Shown: positions 10,863 through 21,870 of the stretch, piece by piece
Layout of the letters: the number at the start of each line of letters is the position of its first letter
Numbering within the stretch: the first letter of the stretch is position 1
Assembly (NCBI GenBank): GCA_037893225.1
Contig: JAZGUH010000185.1
Span: 1,674,001 to 1,738,000, forward strand
Reading direction: 5' to 3'
Length of the DNA: 64,000 nucleotides
DNA from: Hippasteria phrygiana
Taxonomy: Eukaryota; Echinodermata; Asteroidea; Valvatida; Goniasteridae
The notes under the pieces: generated by a model
What the model was told of the DNA's origin: nothing
Database searches by the model: none
What the model saw: only the letters and a program-made list of their open reading frames with translations
Position numbers and translations under genes: made by a program

Positions 10863-12600
10863 GAGTTAAGCAAAAGTTTGAAGCTTGATTTCTCAAAGTG
10901 GTCAGCTGGTTTTCTTAAATTCCTGACAGCATAACTCAAGTTACAGGCATCCTATAGAATCATGAATAAAACAGTTTTGAAAACACAGTGCCTTCATTAA
11001 TGTTATGCATATAACACAAGGACAAATTTCACCATGTGGGTTTTCCCAGATCACATCACAAATTTGGAACAGAGGTTCCAAGATCCCGTAATAGATCGTG
11101 TTGGCTTGGAAATAGGCCTGACACGATTCATATTTGACCACTAGAGGGCGCCATTAAATGTACAAAAAGCCTAAGCAGACTCAAAACAGATAAGGAAAGT
11201 GTTTTACAAGTTTCGCAGTGTTTCGTTTTAGATTTAACTTAACGTTATATCCCGTATTTGCTTGCTGTATTTCTTAAAGACATGCAAAACAGATTTTTAT
11301 GACCGTTATACATGCAAGACGGTGTTTGGTACTTTTATTTATGTTAATGTAAATAGTTGTATTCGTGAGCCAAAGCATGATGTCAGAGGAACGCCGGGTT
11401 TATGTATATAGTGCTGTGTGCAGAAAAATCAAACTTTTGACATTTTCTTGAAGAAAGTTGCATTAGTTGGTTTAATTAGATCGTTTGAAATCCATTTCTG
11501 ACCAAGTATTTCTCCCCCCTCCAAATCATTGTTGATGAGTTATTTTGGAGGAATGATTTTCTTTTTACTGTAAATGCTGTTTTGACGAGTTCCTTTTATT
11601 ACCAAACAAAAACAGCGCCGCTTGCGTAACCAAATTTGAAAGATTAAGAAGTATTGTAAACAAATATTTACTGCAAATTAAAAGCAAAATAAAACGCAAA
11701 ACCACCCCCAATAAACATTTACACCATTATTTTTTTCTGTATAAGACCTGGTTAAGTGTGAAAACAGCTTGGACAGGATATTTATTGCATCGTTCCTTTA
11801 AGTCCAATTCCTTGCGTAACGTCGCAAACCCCCACTTTTGTCCTGCTCAATGACGTCTTTGGCAAACAGCGCCCTCGTTGTCGACAGACACCCCCACTAT
11901 GCGGACTTGTTTACGTGTTATGATATTCAATTTACAACCTCGGGGAAAACGCCTATCATTGCCCACTAACCTTTCATGGAAAGTTATCCTCCAAAGTTGT
12001 TATTGAAGTTTGTTCAGATTCAGTATGTCAGTGTGATGCAAAAAAAAAGTATGGGAGGAAAAGATGACGACATTGATTAATTTTCCCCCTCTTTCTGGCT
12101 TCCTGTGTACGCGTTTAATTATAACCCTGACGAATGCCGTGCATGACGTGACGCAGATGCGACTCCAACGCAGACGACAATCGCAGCGAATTAAAGAACG
12201 GGAATTCATTGCAAACATTTGCCAAAAAGCTCTAAACGTATCACGTATGCTATTTTGTACCTGAATTGGGCTAAATAGTGTGGTTATCCCGTATGTCGAA
12301 AACTGCATTTACATAAAAAATGTTGTCCATTCATTGAAATGAGCATGATTTGTATTAATTTGAAACGTACGCGTCGGAAGTGGTACACCACAAAACAGTC
12401 AAAAACAAGTCAGACATAGGCCTACAAAAATTTCTCAATTTGTTTACATTCCACAAATATTTGTTTGCCCCTCCCAATTGTTGGTGTTGGCCTGTGCTAG
12501 CAGCTTCCCCAGTAACATTTCAAGGAATACAATTAGTCATTTTAATTACATTTTGTTCTTCTTCCACTCGGTATTGTAGAAAAGGAGGACATGGGTGGTA
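10863..12600. other. unassigned stretch, about 1.7 kb
   Basis: No gene recognised. Around 11780-12280 CpG dinucleotides are more frequent and a TGACGTC palindrome occurs (near 11850), but there is no convincing exon. The rest is AT-rich. Confidence 0.5.
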
Positions 12601-12602
12601 TG

Positions 12603-12790
12603 CAGCGGCGGCGGCGAGGCTCGTCAAGGTGGGGGGGGGGGGGGGGGGGGGGGCGGAGGGGACCAGCCGGGACCGGCCGGGACCGGCCGACCGGGACCCA
12701 TAAAATGTATATGACAAGGGAAAATTATTGGGGGGACACTGTCATAGCCGTCTTTTCCCCAAAAAATTGGGGGCGTGTCCCATGTGGGTA
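12603..12790. mobile_element. truncated relative of the CAGCGGCGG hAT-type MITE, with poly-G
   Basis: It starts CAGCGGCGGCGGCGAGGCTC then TCAAGGTGGG, matching the 7495 element's left end (CAGCGGCGGTGAT...GTCAAGGTGGG). It shares the internal GTATATGACAAGGG and GGGGACACTGTCATAGCCGT motifs. A 23-base poly-G run (12631-12653) sits where the other copy has a shorter G run, followed by GGGACCGGCC repeats. The right terminus and target duplication were not located. Confidence 0.6.
12631..12653. repeat. poly-G homopolymer (23 bases)
   Basis: Uninterrupted run of 23 G inside the truncated hAT-type element, followed by two or three GGGACCGGCC units. Confidence 0.95.
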
Positions 12791-12867
12791 TCATACCTCG
12801 GAGTTTAGAAAAAATTGTTTTAGAGAAAGACATCGACTTAAAATCAAAACACTCATTGGGTGCTTAT

Positions 12868-13352
12868 GGGTAGTGTACACGATTGGTAATTCTCTAATTT
12901 TTGTTTTACTGAATTATTACGAAATACCTTACTAGACTGTAAGTTAATAGTAGTCTCAATCATCCTGTGAAATGATGGCACCAGGTGTGCTGTCGTTGTC
13001 AAGAAAAGTGGAAATTTATATCGTCTTCCAACGATTTCCAGCTGGAAATCGTTGGAAACTGCCCTGTAGCCTTTAGTCAAGGCGCGCGTGGCCCGGACGA
13101 GTGGCGCGCCCTGGACATGCTGGCATTCAGGGCGCGTCACGTGTCCAGGTAGCCACGCGCGCCTTGACTAAAGGCTATCATCCGCCCGACGGTTGAAAAC
13201 GAGCGCCGTTTTTCTCTCGGTTTTTTTGCCATCCAACAACGCAAAACTTTGAACAGGTCAGTGGAACGATATTTCCTATAACACACTAACCCCCAAATCC
13301 GCCCATTTCTGAAAATTGCAACAATGACCAATCATGTAGGCCTACACTGCAT
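12868..13352. mobile_element. GTGTACAC-family MITE, subtype A (copy 1)
   Basis: The left end TAGTGTACACGATTGGTAAT and right end GACCAATCATGTAGG/CCTACACTGC are inverted. The interior has a perfect palindrome around CGATTTCCAGCTGGAAATCG (near 13028-13056). It also has a GC-rich stem (13064-13180) built from TAGCCTTTAGTCAAGGCGCG and its complement. A TTAA remains on the right; the left target is worn. Other A copies are at 41690, 45494 and 49544. Confidence 0.8.
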
Positions 13353-13525
13353 TTAACAGCGGCGAATTCGGGGGAGGGTTAAAAACAAGATCGTCCACTG
13401 TTAAAGCTGGTATGTCCTTGCTCTGACAGAAAATTTCAATGCATTTTCTCCAACGCATTATTAAAAAAAATATTTTTGAACGAAAAAGCACTTATTAAAC
13501 TCTGCTGTCTATTTGCTCTTCCCAT

Positions 13526-13747
13526 GGGCGTTTCTCAAACCCTGGCTTGGGCTTGGGCTTCGTCTCCAGCTATTCCCCAGCCTCATTGCCAATCTGACGC
13601 CTTGAATATGTAAATAAATAAACAGGCTCTGGATTAAATAAGATTTTGATGTACATAAAATTATAAAAAAGTGTCCAAGATCTTGCCAAATCTGGGGACA
13701 AAATTACGCGAAGCCCGAGCCCTAAGCTAGGGTTTGAGAAATGCCCC
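13526..13747. mobile_element. MITE, ends GTTTCTCAAACCCTGGCTTG
   Basis: Long terminal inverted repeats (about 38 bp, imperfect): TTTCTCAAACCCTGGCTTGG then GCTTCG on the left, and the complement CGAAGCCCGAGCCCTAAGC then TAGGGTTTGAGAAA on the right. The 140-bp interior is AT-rich. No clear target duplication and no coding. Loosely resembles 34564-34798. Confidence 0.75.
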
Positions 13748-13758
13748 ATTGTTTAATA

Positions 13759-14202
13759 AGCCCGTTCGGTATTTCAACACTGATTTCAACTGCGCATGCG
13801 CACAATGACATTTCCCCCCGAATGACCCGCGTGACCTCATGCGTGCGCGCGTGTGAACGCAGAAATTGGTCGCACAACGCGCACGTATTAAATAAGCCAG
13901 TTGGGTATTTCAACTGCGCATCCGAATACCCGCGTGACCTAATGCGCGCGTGTGAACGCAAAAGGTGGTTGCATAACGCGCACGTGTTAAATAGCCAGTT
14001 CGGTATCTTAAAAGTCAAATCGGGATAAAATTACTAACCTAATGTCACGCCATGTTACACGAACGCCCATTTTAAATAAATTTAACACGTGCGCGTTGTG
14101 CGACCACCCGTTTTGCGTTCACACGCGCGCGCGTTAGGTCACGCGGGTCATTTGGGATAAAATGTCATTGTGCACATGCGCAGTTGAAATACCGAACTGG
14201 CT
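13759..14202. mobile_element. cluster of AGCCAGTTCGGTAT MITEs
   Basis: Termini AGCCCGTTCGGTAT and ATACCGAACTGGCT bound the block, and further left ends occur at about 13892 and 13993. The last unit (13993-14202) is a complete copy comparable to 6136-6322. The first units are truncated tandem pieces. All are unusually rich in CpG and CGCGCG for this window (GTGCGCGCGTGTGAACGC). There is a TA at the left junction (13757-13758). Confidence 0.75.
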
Positions 14203-14429
14203 AAGAATTAGTCTGGTTCCCTGACCTGAAGATTCCTGACGTCTAAATCTTAGGCCAGGTCACGGTTTAAAATAGATCATGACGTGCAGTATTGGGTTAG
14301 TCCGAGTGACGTCGGTGGCACTGTCATTCAAATTTAATATTCTTGCAAAATCCAGTCGGCAAAATACTGCAAGAGTGTGGCATTGATTTTTCAGTTTTTA
14401 TATATAAAATTGAGAAATCAAATTCCAGG

Positions 14430-14725
14430 ATCTGTGACGGGCTTGACAGACATTTTGTTATTGCGAACATCAACGTTAATAGCCGAATGTACATGTGAAT
14501 ACGTTCGCGTTACGTTTAGGGATACGGCTATGGATGGAGTGGTAATGTGGCGGATGCATCTACAACTTGAGCGGCCAAAGCGCAATCCAGATTTTGTATA
14601 GAGTACCGAAGTGATGACGTCATTCAATGCAATGTTTGGAACCAGAATACATTCTAAACTGCATGTGTTTGGAACCATTGCCGCGGCAACTGACGTCAGA
14701 CTTCGGTACTCTATCGAGATCAGTG
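14430..14725. mobile_element. fragment of CACTGATCTC hAT-type MITE
   Basis: The sequence CGTTACGTTTAGGGATACGG, GGAGTGGTAATGTGGCGG, then GCGCAATCCAGATTTTGTA and GAGATCAGTG, matches the complement of the 57403-57998 element. The right end is split by a small palindromic MITE at 14601-14711. The left half of the host is missing or too diverged to delimit. Confidence 0.65.
14601..14711. mobile_element. nested 111-bp MITE, ends GAGTACCGAAGT
   Basis: Inverted termini GAGTACCGAAGT / ACTTCGGTACTC with inner TGACGTCA-like CRE sequence on both arms, flanked by TA (14599-14600, 14712-14713). Removing it restores the ATTTTGTA-CGAGATCAGTG continuity of the host fragment. It carries a CRE-type TGACGTCA near each end. 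Confidence 0.8.
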
Positions 14726-15040
14726 CCGCTACCGGACATTATATTTATCAGAAATAGTCGGAATATTTTGGTCTGGGAACAAGACTAGCTAAGAATGGGC
14801 ATTCGCGTATTATTATAAGAGCGAATTTAACGTCATAAAACATTCGCGGCGAAGATTCGCACAAGTTGAACATGTGTTCAACTTTTGTGAATTTGAACAC
14901 AACGCGCGAATATTTGGCGTTGACGTCATAAAAACGCATTTGTATTCGCGTGAACTTGGCTTAACATGGCGTGACATAACATCAATAACAGCGCACTAGA
15001 CATCAGTCCCATCCCGAGTACTCGTAAATTACAATTTTTT
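14726..15040. other. unassigned; repeated ATTCGCG motifs
   Basis: ATTCGCG and its complement occur several times (e.g. near 14810, 14845, 14905, 14945), and GTTGAACATGTGTTCAAC (near 14864) is a perfect palindrome. It may be an eroded MITE; no ends were found. Confidence 0.4.
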
Positions 15041-15265
15041 AATTTTTAAAAGTGAACAAAGAAACTGTCAGGAACGGGATTCGAACCTGCGACCTCCGGG
15101 TTACCGTACCGGCGCTCTACCAACTGAGCTATCTTGCCCTGTGTTGTCAGTATCTTTGTTCGGGTGGGCGCTAGTCAGAAGTCATAAACCCAGAATGCCG
15201 TATAGCCAGGGATCACACCCAATTTTACGATACAACCTGGTCAGTTTCCCTTGTGGATTGTTTGA
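15040..15265 (-). repeat. tRNA-derived SINE copy (tRNA head 15067-15138)
   Basis: On the minus strand the 72-nt tRNA-like head carries the A box TAGCTCAGTTGG and the B box GGTTCGAATCC, with an AGTATCTTTGTTCGGGTGGG spacer. The spacer is shortened by an internal deletion relative to the copies at 24.8 and 26.7 kb. The anticodon loop lacks the invariant U33 and has stem mismatches, so it is a SINE module rather than a working tRNA gene. Confidence 0.8.
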
Positions 15266-16360
15266 CAAATTTTATATTTTGTCATAGCAATAAAATGTTG
15301 ACGTAAGTTTACCTTATTGAAAATGTGGATAGACTGCTGTGCAATTCATGGCAACTGTACTTTGTACTGTTGGAACAAATGTTCTAAATCGGACGAAAAA
15401 GATGATCGTGCGAAAGTAAGATTTTTTTATCACAAGTGGTTTGATATTTTTATGATTTATTAAAAGATCCTACTTCATTTGCGAATATCAACCACCTTGA
15501 AATTCTACCACAACTTTGCTGTGGGATATAAATTGTAGAGTCCTTCCCGAACATGCCAAATTGCTCCGTAAACATAATTCACTTATGAGTTGAAATCGGT
15601 CCTAAATCGCGCTACGACTTTCTCGATGGAGTCCGGACTGTACTAAAACCGTGCTTCAACACAATCCACTGTTTTCAACAAAACATGAAAGCACTTGTTA
15701 ATATTTTTTTGTCTCAGCAGATTGCGTTTGCCAGCCCTCATGCAGGTGTTAAATTGACTGACAGGAGAAGAGAAGAAAGGTTAAAGAAAAATCGCACCCC
15801 TGCGGGTGCGGAATAATCTACTATATACGAGGGGATGTTTGTGTAAAGAATAAAAATGGTTGGAAACGTTTTATAACAATATTCAATTAAAATTAAATAA
15901 TTTGAAGCGCTTTATAATCGAATCTTTGAAACCAGTTTGCTTTCTCTGACCGGTTTAACAATGAACTTACAATTGTGTAAGTTTTCAGTCACGGAATATA
16001 TCAGATCTATTATATTTATTATTTTGTTGCTGGTGTTTTGTTAAAAAATAAATGATTTTAATCACAACGATTTTCCCCCTCCTCAAATGCTGTGGGAAAA
16101 CGCCCCTCCTGAATTAATGGTGGCGCCTAAATCAAACTCGACCTGCCAGACAAGACTTTTCAAAAGAGCGGCCAGAGGCTGTGGGGTTAGGAGAATTTGA
16201 AAAGTCTGGCGAATTTTTAATCAATTTGCATCCAAAATGACAACAAACCATCAATTATATTATCAGTTTCTGATGTCATATTGCATGCCAATGCTGAAAG
16301 GTTTATTTAATTATTGATTTAGGCATCCCTGTGTGAAAATGTGGATGTTTTTTGTCTCTG
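15266..16360. other. unassigned AT-rich stretch with a small inverted repeat
   Basis: No gene seen. A short inverted repeat GCCAGACAAGACTTTTCAAA / TTTGAAAAGTCTGGC lies at about 16146-16214, and a compact CGCACCCCTGCGGGTGCG hairpin near 15792. Otherwise AT-rich. Confidence 0.5.
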
Positions 16361-16815
16361 TGATTCATGTTCTTAACAGCCGCTGTCGTCTGCGCTTCGT
16401 CTAGACTGCACAAGGGTCAAACCGACCATTTTTTATTCATCTGTTTGAGAAGAAACAGTCAGAAAACCAGCTCAAAATGCCCGGGTTTTTTGCAACTATT
16501 TTTCGGCAGGACAGCGCCCCTAGTGGGAAATGGCGGCCTGCCAAGTTCATCTGCTCTGCTGCGAGGGGTGACACGATTCCCCGGGACTTCAGGAACTTCA
16601 GAGGTTATCCGTCCACGTGCGGTGGAGTTTTTCCTCTGCTTCACCGGGAGACCACGCAAACCAAGTACCGGCGTTTTCGAAAAATTCACCGGGTGATGCG
16701 GGTGGTTGATGCACGGTGCATTGGCCGTACACACTGCGTGTAGTGTCATGTACTTCTAAGTTCTATGTAGCTAGCTATGGAGGAAGGTTCCAGAAATCAT
16801 CGTGCTTATGGTACG
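16360..16815 (+). other. CpG-rich patch, possible promoter or first exon
   Basis: This patch has visibly more C+G and CpG than its neighbours. It contains an 88-codon open frame (16477-16743) with no recognised domain. A short ATG-initiated stretch (16777-16810, MEEGSRNHRAY) then runs into a donor-like GTACGT. This would suit a 5' exon with a long downstream intron, but no acceptor or second exon could be identified. The evidence is weak; a decayed repeat is equally possible. Confidence 0.2.
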
Positions 16816-16943
16816 TATTTTCTGAAGCGTCACTGTGAACGTGCTTAACGTTAGAGTAGAATGCGGTGTGTGTCAGTGAATTGTTTACTTGATAAATTAT
16901 TTCGAAATTGGTGTTACATGTTTGTGCTTTGTCACCTGCAGTG

Positions 16944-17270
16944 CAGGGCCCCACTTCATGGGCGGCTCTGCTTACCGTTTATAGCGAAAAATCCCCGGTT
17001 ACTGTAGCAGAAAATTCTGTGCTTACGGCAAGCGCATTTGGATCCGCGCATTTCACGCGTTAGCGGGGAATTTTGGCTCCTGGTCCCAATTTCATGGCTC
17101 TGCTGCTAACCACAGCTTTCCGCGCTTACGATCACCATTTTGCACTAACACTTTAACAGCGCTAGTGCCTACTGGAAAAATTCTGCACTAACCCTGTAAC
17201 TAAGTGTAAGCACAGAATCCTTAGTTACGGGATGTACGCATGCTCAGGAGCCAAAATTCCCCGCTAACGT
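16944..17270. mobile_element. degraded GGGCCCAATTTCATGG MITE fragments
   Basis: Pieces such as AGGGCCCCACTTCATGGG, CTGGTCCCAATTTCATGG and GCTCTGCTGCTAACC match the ends of the MITE family seen at 4246, 47253 and 63558. AAGCACAGAATCCTTAGTTACGG and GGAGCCAAAATTCC also occur in the 63558 copy. At least two overlapping fragments are present. Borders are not resolvable by eye. Confidence 0.55.
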
Positions 17271-17309
17271 AGTCCCAGTATTCCAGTAATAAACTAGGAC
17301 CTTAGGCTT

Positions 17310-18465
17310 GTCCGAGTAACTTGGACCCTTTATCGCCTTTTTTAACATTTGGACATGATCTGGCGATAGGTCCAACTCCAAGGCAGCGTTTGAGTACTTT
17401 GACGATTTTCTAATCATTAATTCAATACGTCTAAAATCCAAACAAAAAAATCAGAATTCAACCTTAGTCCTTACAACGGCCACCAAAATACTAGATACGC
17501 CACCATCTGAACAAGTGGAGTTCCATGATCAGATGAATATACCAAGGTTAACATCCAAATAAAAAGTGAAATTTACCGTTTAATTCCCAGAGACCCCCGC
17601 AGAACATGTCTTTTCGCTTTCTTGGAGTTCAAATAGTTGCCCCCTTGACCTTGCATGACGTCACCCTGATGCGCAGCGCCCGCATGCACCGCGCGACAAC
17701 CTGTTTATGCCGGCGACTGTTTCGTGAGTGGTACAATGGTCGCATTACGTGTTTGTGTGTAGATATATTGATTCGAGGTTGCACGCGCCTCAGGGGGTTG
17801 GGGGGGCTGGGAACTTCCTCCATGAACTCGGTTTTGTGTTTTGATTTCTTTTGTTTTGTTGTTGATGTTGTTTTTTGGTTACTGTTTTTTGTGTGATCCT
17901 TTCCTAATGATTAGATGTGCTTTAATTTTGTTAAATCTCAGGCAGATGGGCAGATACACCAGATACTACTTGTAATTAAATTAAGATCAAGCAGTTTGAT
18001 CTTCCTTAACAAAATTACACCCGCCCCCAATAATAAAACGCAACAGAACAATACAAAACAGAACGAGTCCCACGCGCGTGCAGCCTCAAATCGGACGGAC
18101 ACGACCGTTGTACCACTCACGAAACAGTCACCGGCATAAACAGGTTGTCGCGCGGTGCATGCGGGTGCTGCGCATCAGGGTGATGTCATGCAAGGTCGAG
18201 GGGTCACTATTTGAACTCCAAGAAAGCGAAAAGACATGTTCTGCGGGGGTCTCTGGGAATTAAACAGTAAATTTCATGGAACTCCACTTGTTCAGATGGT
18301 GGCGTATCTAGTATTTTGGTGGCCGTTGTAAGGTTGAATTCTGATTTTTTTTTTTTTTTGATTTTAGAAGTATTGAATTAATGAATAGAAAATCGTCAAA
18401 CACTGCCTTGGACCAGATCATGTCCAAATGTTAAAAAAGGCGATAAAGGGTCCAAGTTACTCGGA
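17310..18465. mobile_element. foldback element, about 1.16 kb inverted repeat
   Basis: Left arm (17310-17742) and right arm (18102-18465) are reverse complements. They share GTCCGAGTAACTTGGACC, AACATTTGGACATGATCTGG, GTGGAGTTCCATGA, GAACATGTCTTTTCGCTTTC and CCGGCGACTGTTTCGTGAG. The left arm has a roughly 50-bp extra segment. The loop (17743-18101) includes poly-T-rich DNA and a small inverted repeat (TAATTTTGTTAA). A further copy of the terminal CGATAAGG/ATGATCTGGCGATA block follows at 18480-18522. No transposase. Confidence 0.8.
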
Positions 18466-18733
18466 CTAGACCTTAGGCCTACTTATCGCTTTTTTAACAT
18501 CTGGACATGATCTGGCGATAGTATGTTTTTCTCTACCTAGGAACATCACACTGCTTTTTGAATGTTTAAACCCCAAAGACTAATTACTCATTTAGGAGAT
18601 TGGTATTAATGCATGATGACTTGGAAACGGCAGTTTTCGATTGATAATGCATACACAGCAATGCGTGTAAATTTGCTCCGTAATCAAGATGGCACATATT
18701 TCCGTGAAAGTGCTTTTTAAAAGTGCATGATAC

Positions 18734-19959
18734 TGTTGGGAGACTCAGTCGACTTAAGTTGGAGTCGCGACTATTATTATTAATGCTAGTCGCGACTCCG
18801 ACTCCCACTGCCCGCTGGTCGACTTTTCATGCTTTTCCAGGTTTCAAGATGCCTAAATCCGACCATTGTTTTGTCATGTATATTATGCTATTATACTGCT
18901 CGTGTGTATTGGTTCATTATTCCGCATTTGAGCGGCATTTTCGCTGAGTTCCTCGCTCTTTGTATCGTCCCCTGCTCCGCTTGTTTGCATGACTGTGTTT
19001 TTAAGTTCGTCTGCACAGATTTTGTTCCTTGGCCAGCGCTCGTGCTGCGCGGATGATTTGAGGCTGTGTCTGAATCACTTAGTGTACATGTACATGTACA
19101 TTGTGCATGTCGTGTCAATGTCCGGCCGGGAGTACATGCGCATGCGGCAAAATAAGTATGGACTCGTATGAAAAAAACTTTCTGGAGCGTATGTATTGTG
19201 CAAAGCGAGTCTATTGTTTAAGGGACATTAAATCCCTCCTATAGTTATAACTATCACTGCCTATCAAAAATCTACCCACCAACTCTCACAGCTTGTGTGT
19301 GTTTCAACCTGTCACTTGATAGGTTTTGATATTATATAGGGTAGTTGGCTCCATTTTGGCCCCGAGAGAGGGAGGGTTAGCTAAATCATGAAACACCGAA
19401 ATTCATAGTTAGGTTACGCTATCGTGTGGTGAAAAATACCCGTGTATCAAGTCCAGTAGCTAGACATTCACATTCATTCTGCAACTTCATACTCGATCAG
19501 CATGATCGCTAGCTAGTGTTTTCAACAAGATTTGTTAATAAAGTCTTGCCAATAACCAATGAAGAACTTGATCAACAAGGATAAACATCTATTTCAAATA
19601 AAACTTTCGACAAATTGCGACAAGAAGTGGTTGAGTGTGCGATAATCGGCTGTGTGGATAATTCCACGTGTTTTCAATGTGTTAGTTACGGTACTTATTG
19701 CTGTTTCAGCGGTGCGGACTACAATGTACATTTAGGATGTTGTGCAAAAAAAATAATCAGATTTTCAGGTAAAGTTTAAATTTCATGAAAATATGGCTTT
19801 TCTGAGCAGAATACTGATACGGAAATGAGTTTGAATAGATTGGCAGCTGAGCTATCAATAATGTTGGGGTCAAACCAATTTCCAAAATTAATCGGCTAAA
19901 AGTCGGCGACTTTAATAGTCAAAGTCGCGACTTTTAAGCTACCGACTTGTAGACTCCAA
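18734..19959. mobile_element. candidate hAT-type element with AGTCGCGACT subterminal repeats
   Basis: The palindromic motif AGTCGCGACT clusters near both ends (18763-18795 and 19900-19935). The outermost sequences are similar in inverted orientation (GTTGGGAGACTCAGTCGAC versus TTGGAGTCTACAAGTCGG on the complement). The interior has no transposase. No convincing target duplication was found, so the limits and hAT assignment are provisional. Confidence 0.45.
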
Positions 19960-20129
19960 TAAAGTGCAAGAGCATTGACTTTGTATGAATTATACCGCCC
20001 ATATGAATTTTTGACATCCCATTACAATTTTCTACTAGTAACGGTTTTTAGTAAATTTTAATGATGAATTGATAATTTGCAAGTTGTTTACTTTCATAAT
20101 GAGACGGTGTTTGAACAAAAAATAAATAT

Positions 20130-21461
20130 CAGAGCTCGACAAATCCCGGGCCAGGGAGCCCGGACGCCCGGGACAACTACGCCAGGCCTCTGGAGTTTCC
20201 CGTGCTAGAGCCTGCCAGACCACCAACTGTATTGCATATGTCTTTCAGAGAATCAAACTACACAATCATGGACCAGAACACACAATTACACAGATCAGCA
20301 GGTACAAGCAAAAATAACATTAAACATTCACCCACAAATAAAGTTTAATATCGCCATTCAGTAACGTATTCCGGAAAAAAAACAAGTGAAATACTCATTC
20401 GCAGAGAGCTACATGTAGCTGCCATCTTTATGCCACTGGTACCGCGCGCTGTCTATGTACTGGCTGTGCAACAGTTGAACGGAACCAGCGACTTCAACAG
20501 ATTGCACGTACATGATGTCAGTCACTTTTCATAGACTGTTCCCGATCCTTCCCATTATCTTTTGGCTTAAAAATAACGGAAAATCGGTGTTAAATTATAC
20601 CTATAGCAGAACATTTCATGCTTACTATCTGGGATGTATTTCATGGGTTAGTAATTTATTTGGCTTGTGCGCACTACTCGACTTTCTTTGCTTAAGTTAG
20701 AAAATAATGGAGGGACAGGGAACTAGTATGTGATTGACTACGATGTGCTAAATCGGTTCCCGCCGCACGCTATGAAAAAACATACAAATGCATAATAGAG
20801 GCCAAAACCAGTCTACACACGCACGCACGCATACAGGTATAAACTGTCAGCGGGCATGTAATTATTTGCGTGCTATGACAAGCTGTGATATTGAGTTTGA
20901 AAAGTTTTGAATTATTTTTTTGGTCGGGCGCTAGATTCGGATATTGTGTGGAAAAAGCAAACTTATTTTTTTTGTCAATTTAGTAAATTGTATTCTGCTT
21001 GGCTATGTAACAACAGAAGTGAAAATGAAACGTTTTCTGATTTTTCTGACAAGAATCGAAAAAAGAAATTCAATTTTAATTCCACAGTCCATAAATAATA
21101 CAATTTTTGAAAGTTTGCATTTGTTATTTTCAGGTTTAGGTTTGGCTGCACAGGACTACCAATTTCAAACATCGGGCTGCCATTTTTCTCAGTGTGGTCG
21201 TCCGGTGGACTACCAGTTGAAATCAGGGATGTGGTTGAGTCCATCACAAGTCCCTGCAAGTCCATCACAAGCCCTCCAGTCCCAATTCAATCACAAGCTA
21301 TTAAAATGAGCTTTGACAAAGGCATTCCTTTGTCATTGTTCATCCAGTTATTTGTGACCGGCTTTATAAAAGGACTTCTGACTGGGCTTGCTAAAGGACT
21401 TGTGAAATGACTTGCAGGGACTCAACTACAACTGGTTGAAATACAAATTTGTCGAGCTCTG
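20130..21461. mobile_element. hAT-type non-autonomous element, ends CAGAGCTCGACAAAT
   Basis: Perfect 15-bp inverted termini CAGAGCTCGACAAAT / ATTTGTCGAGCTCTG delimit 1332 bp. The CAGAG start fits hAT. The right flank has become a GT/AT microsatellite, which would mask a target duplication. Near the right end, a block with GACAAAGGCATTCC and repeated AAGTCCATCACAAG resembles the 53250-53473 element, suggesting shared ancestry or a nested copy. No long transposase frame. Confidence 0.7.
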
Positions 21462-21488
21462 TGTGTGTGTATATATATATATATATAT
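21461..21488. repeat. GT/AT dinucleotide microsatellite
   Basis: (GT)5 followed by (AT)9, abutting the right terminus of the 20130 element. Confidence 0.9.
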
Positions 21489-21619
21489 TCAGGATGAGTA
21501 GCCGATTGCAGATTAGCCTTGGCATAGGATAAATAAGTTTGGGACGTCAAAAAATCAGCTGGGCGATATAATTCATACATAGTCTACCAATTCACGAGTA
21601 TTTTTATTTGGGTCGCTAT

Positions 21620-21870
21620 AGCCAAAAGTCGTAATGCCTTGATGCTGTATCTATTCTAATCAGCAGGAATCATCACGTCCCAACTTTACGGTACAACAGG
21701 GGAAGTGGCAGTGTGGGGATCACTCAATTAGGATACAAGTTTTTAGCTTACAACATACCATACTGAAACCATAAGGGAAACCAGGTAATATAATCAATTT
21801 ACAGAGTGAACAAAGAAAACTGGCAAGAGTGGGACTTGAACCGTAGACCTGTGAAACCGACATGAGCAGC
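21620..21870 (-). repeat. degenerate tRNA-derived SINE
   Basis: It retains family blocks in order (GTGTGGGGATCACTCAATTAGG, split as GTGGGGATCACTCAATTAGG; CCATAAGGGAAACCAGGTAA; GTGAACAAAGAAAACTGGC). These are followed by a decayed tRNA head in which GGGACTTGAACCGTAGACC replaces the B-box region. The A box is no longer recognisable. Confidence 0.6.
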
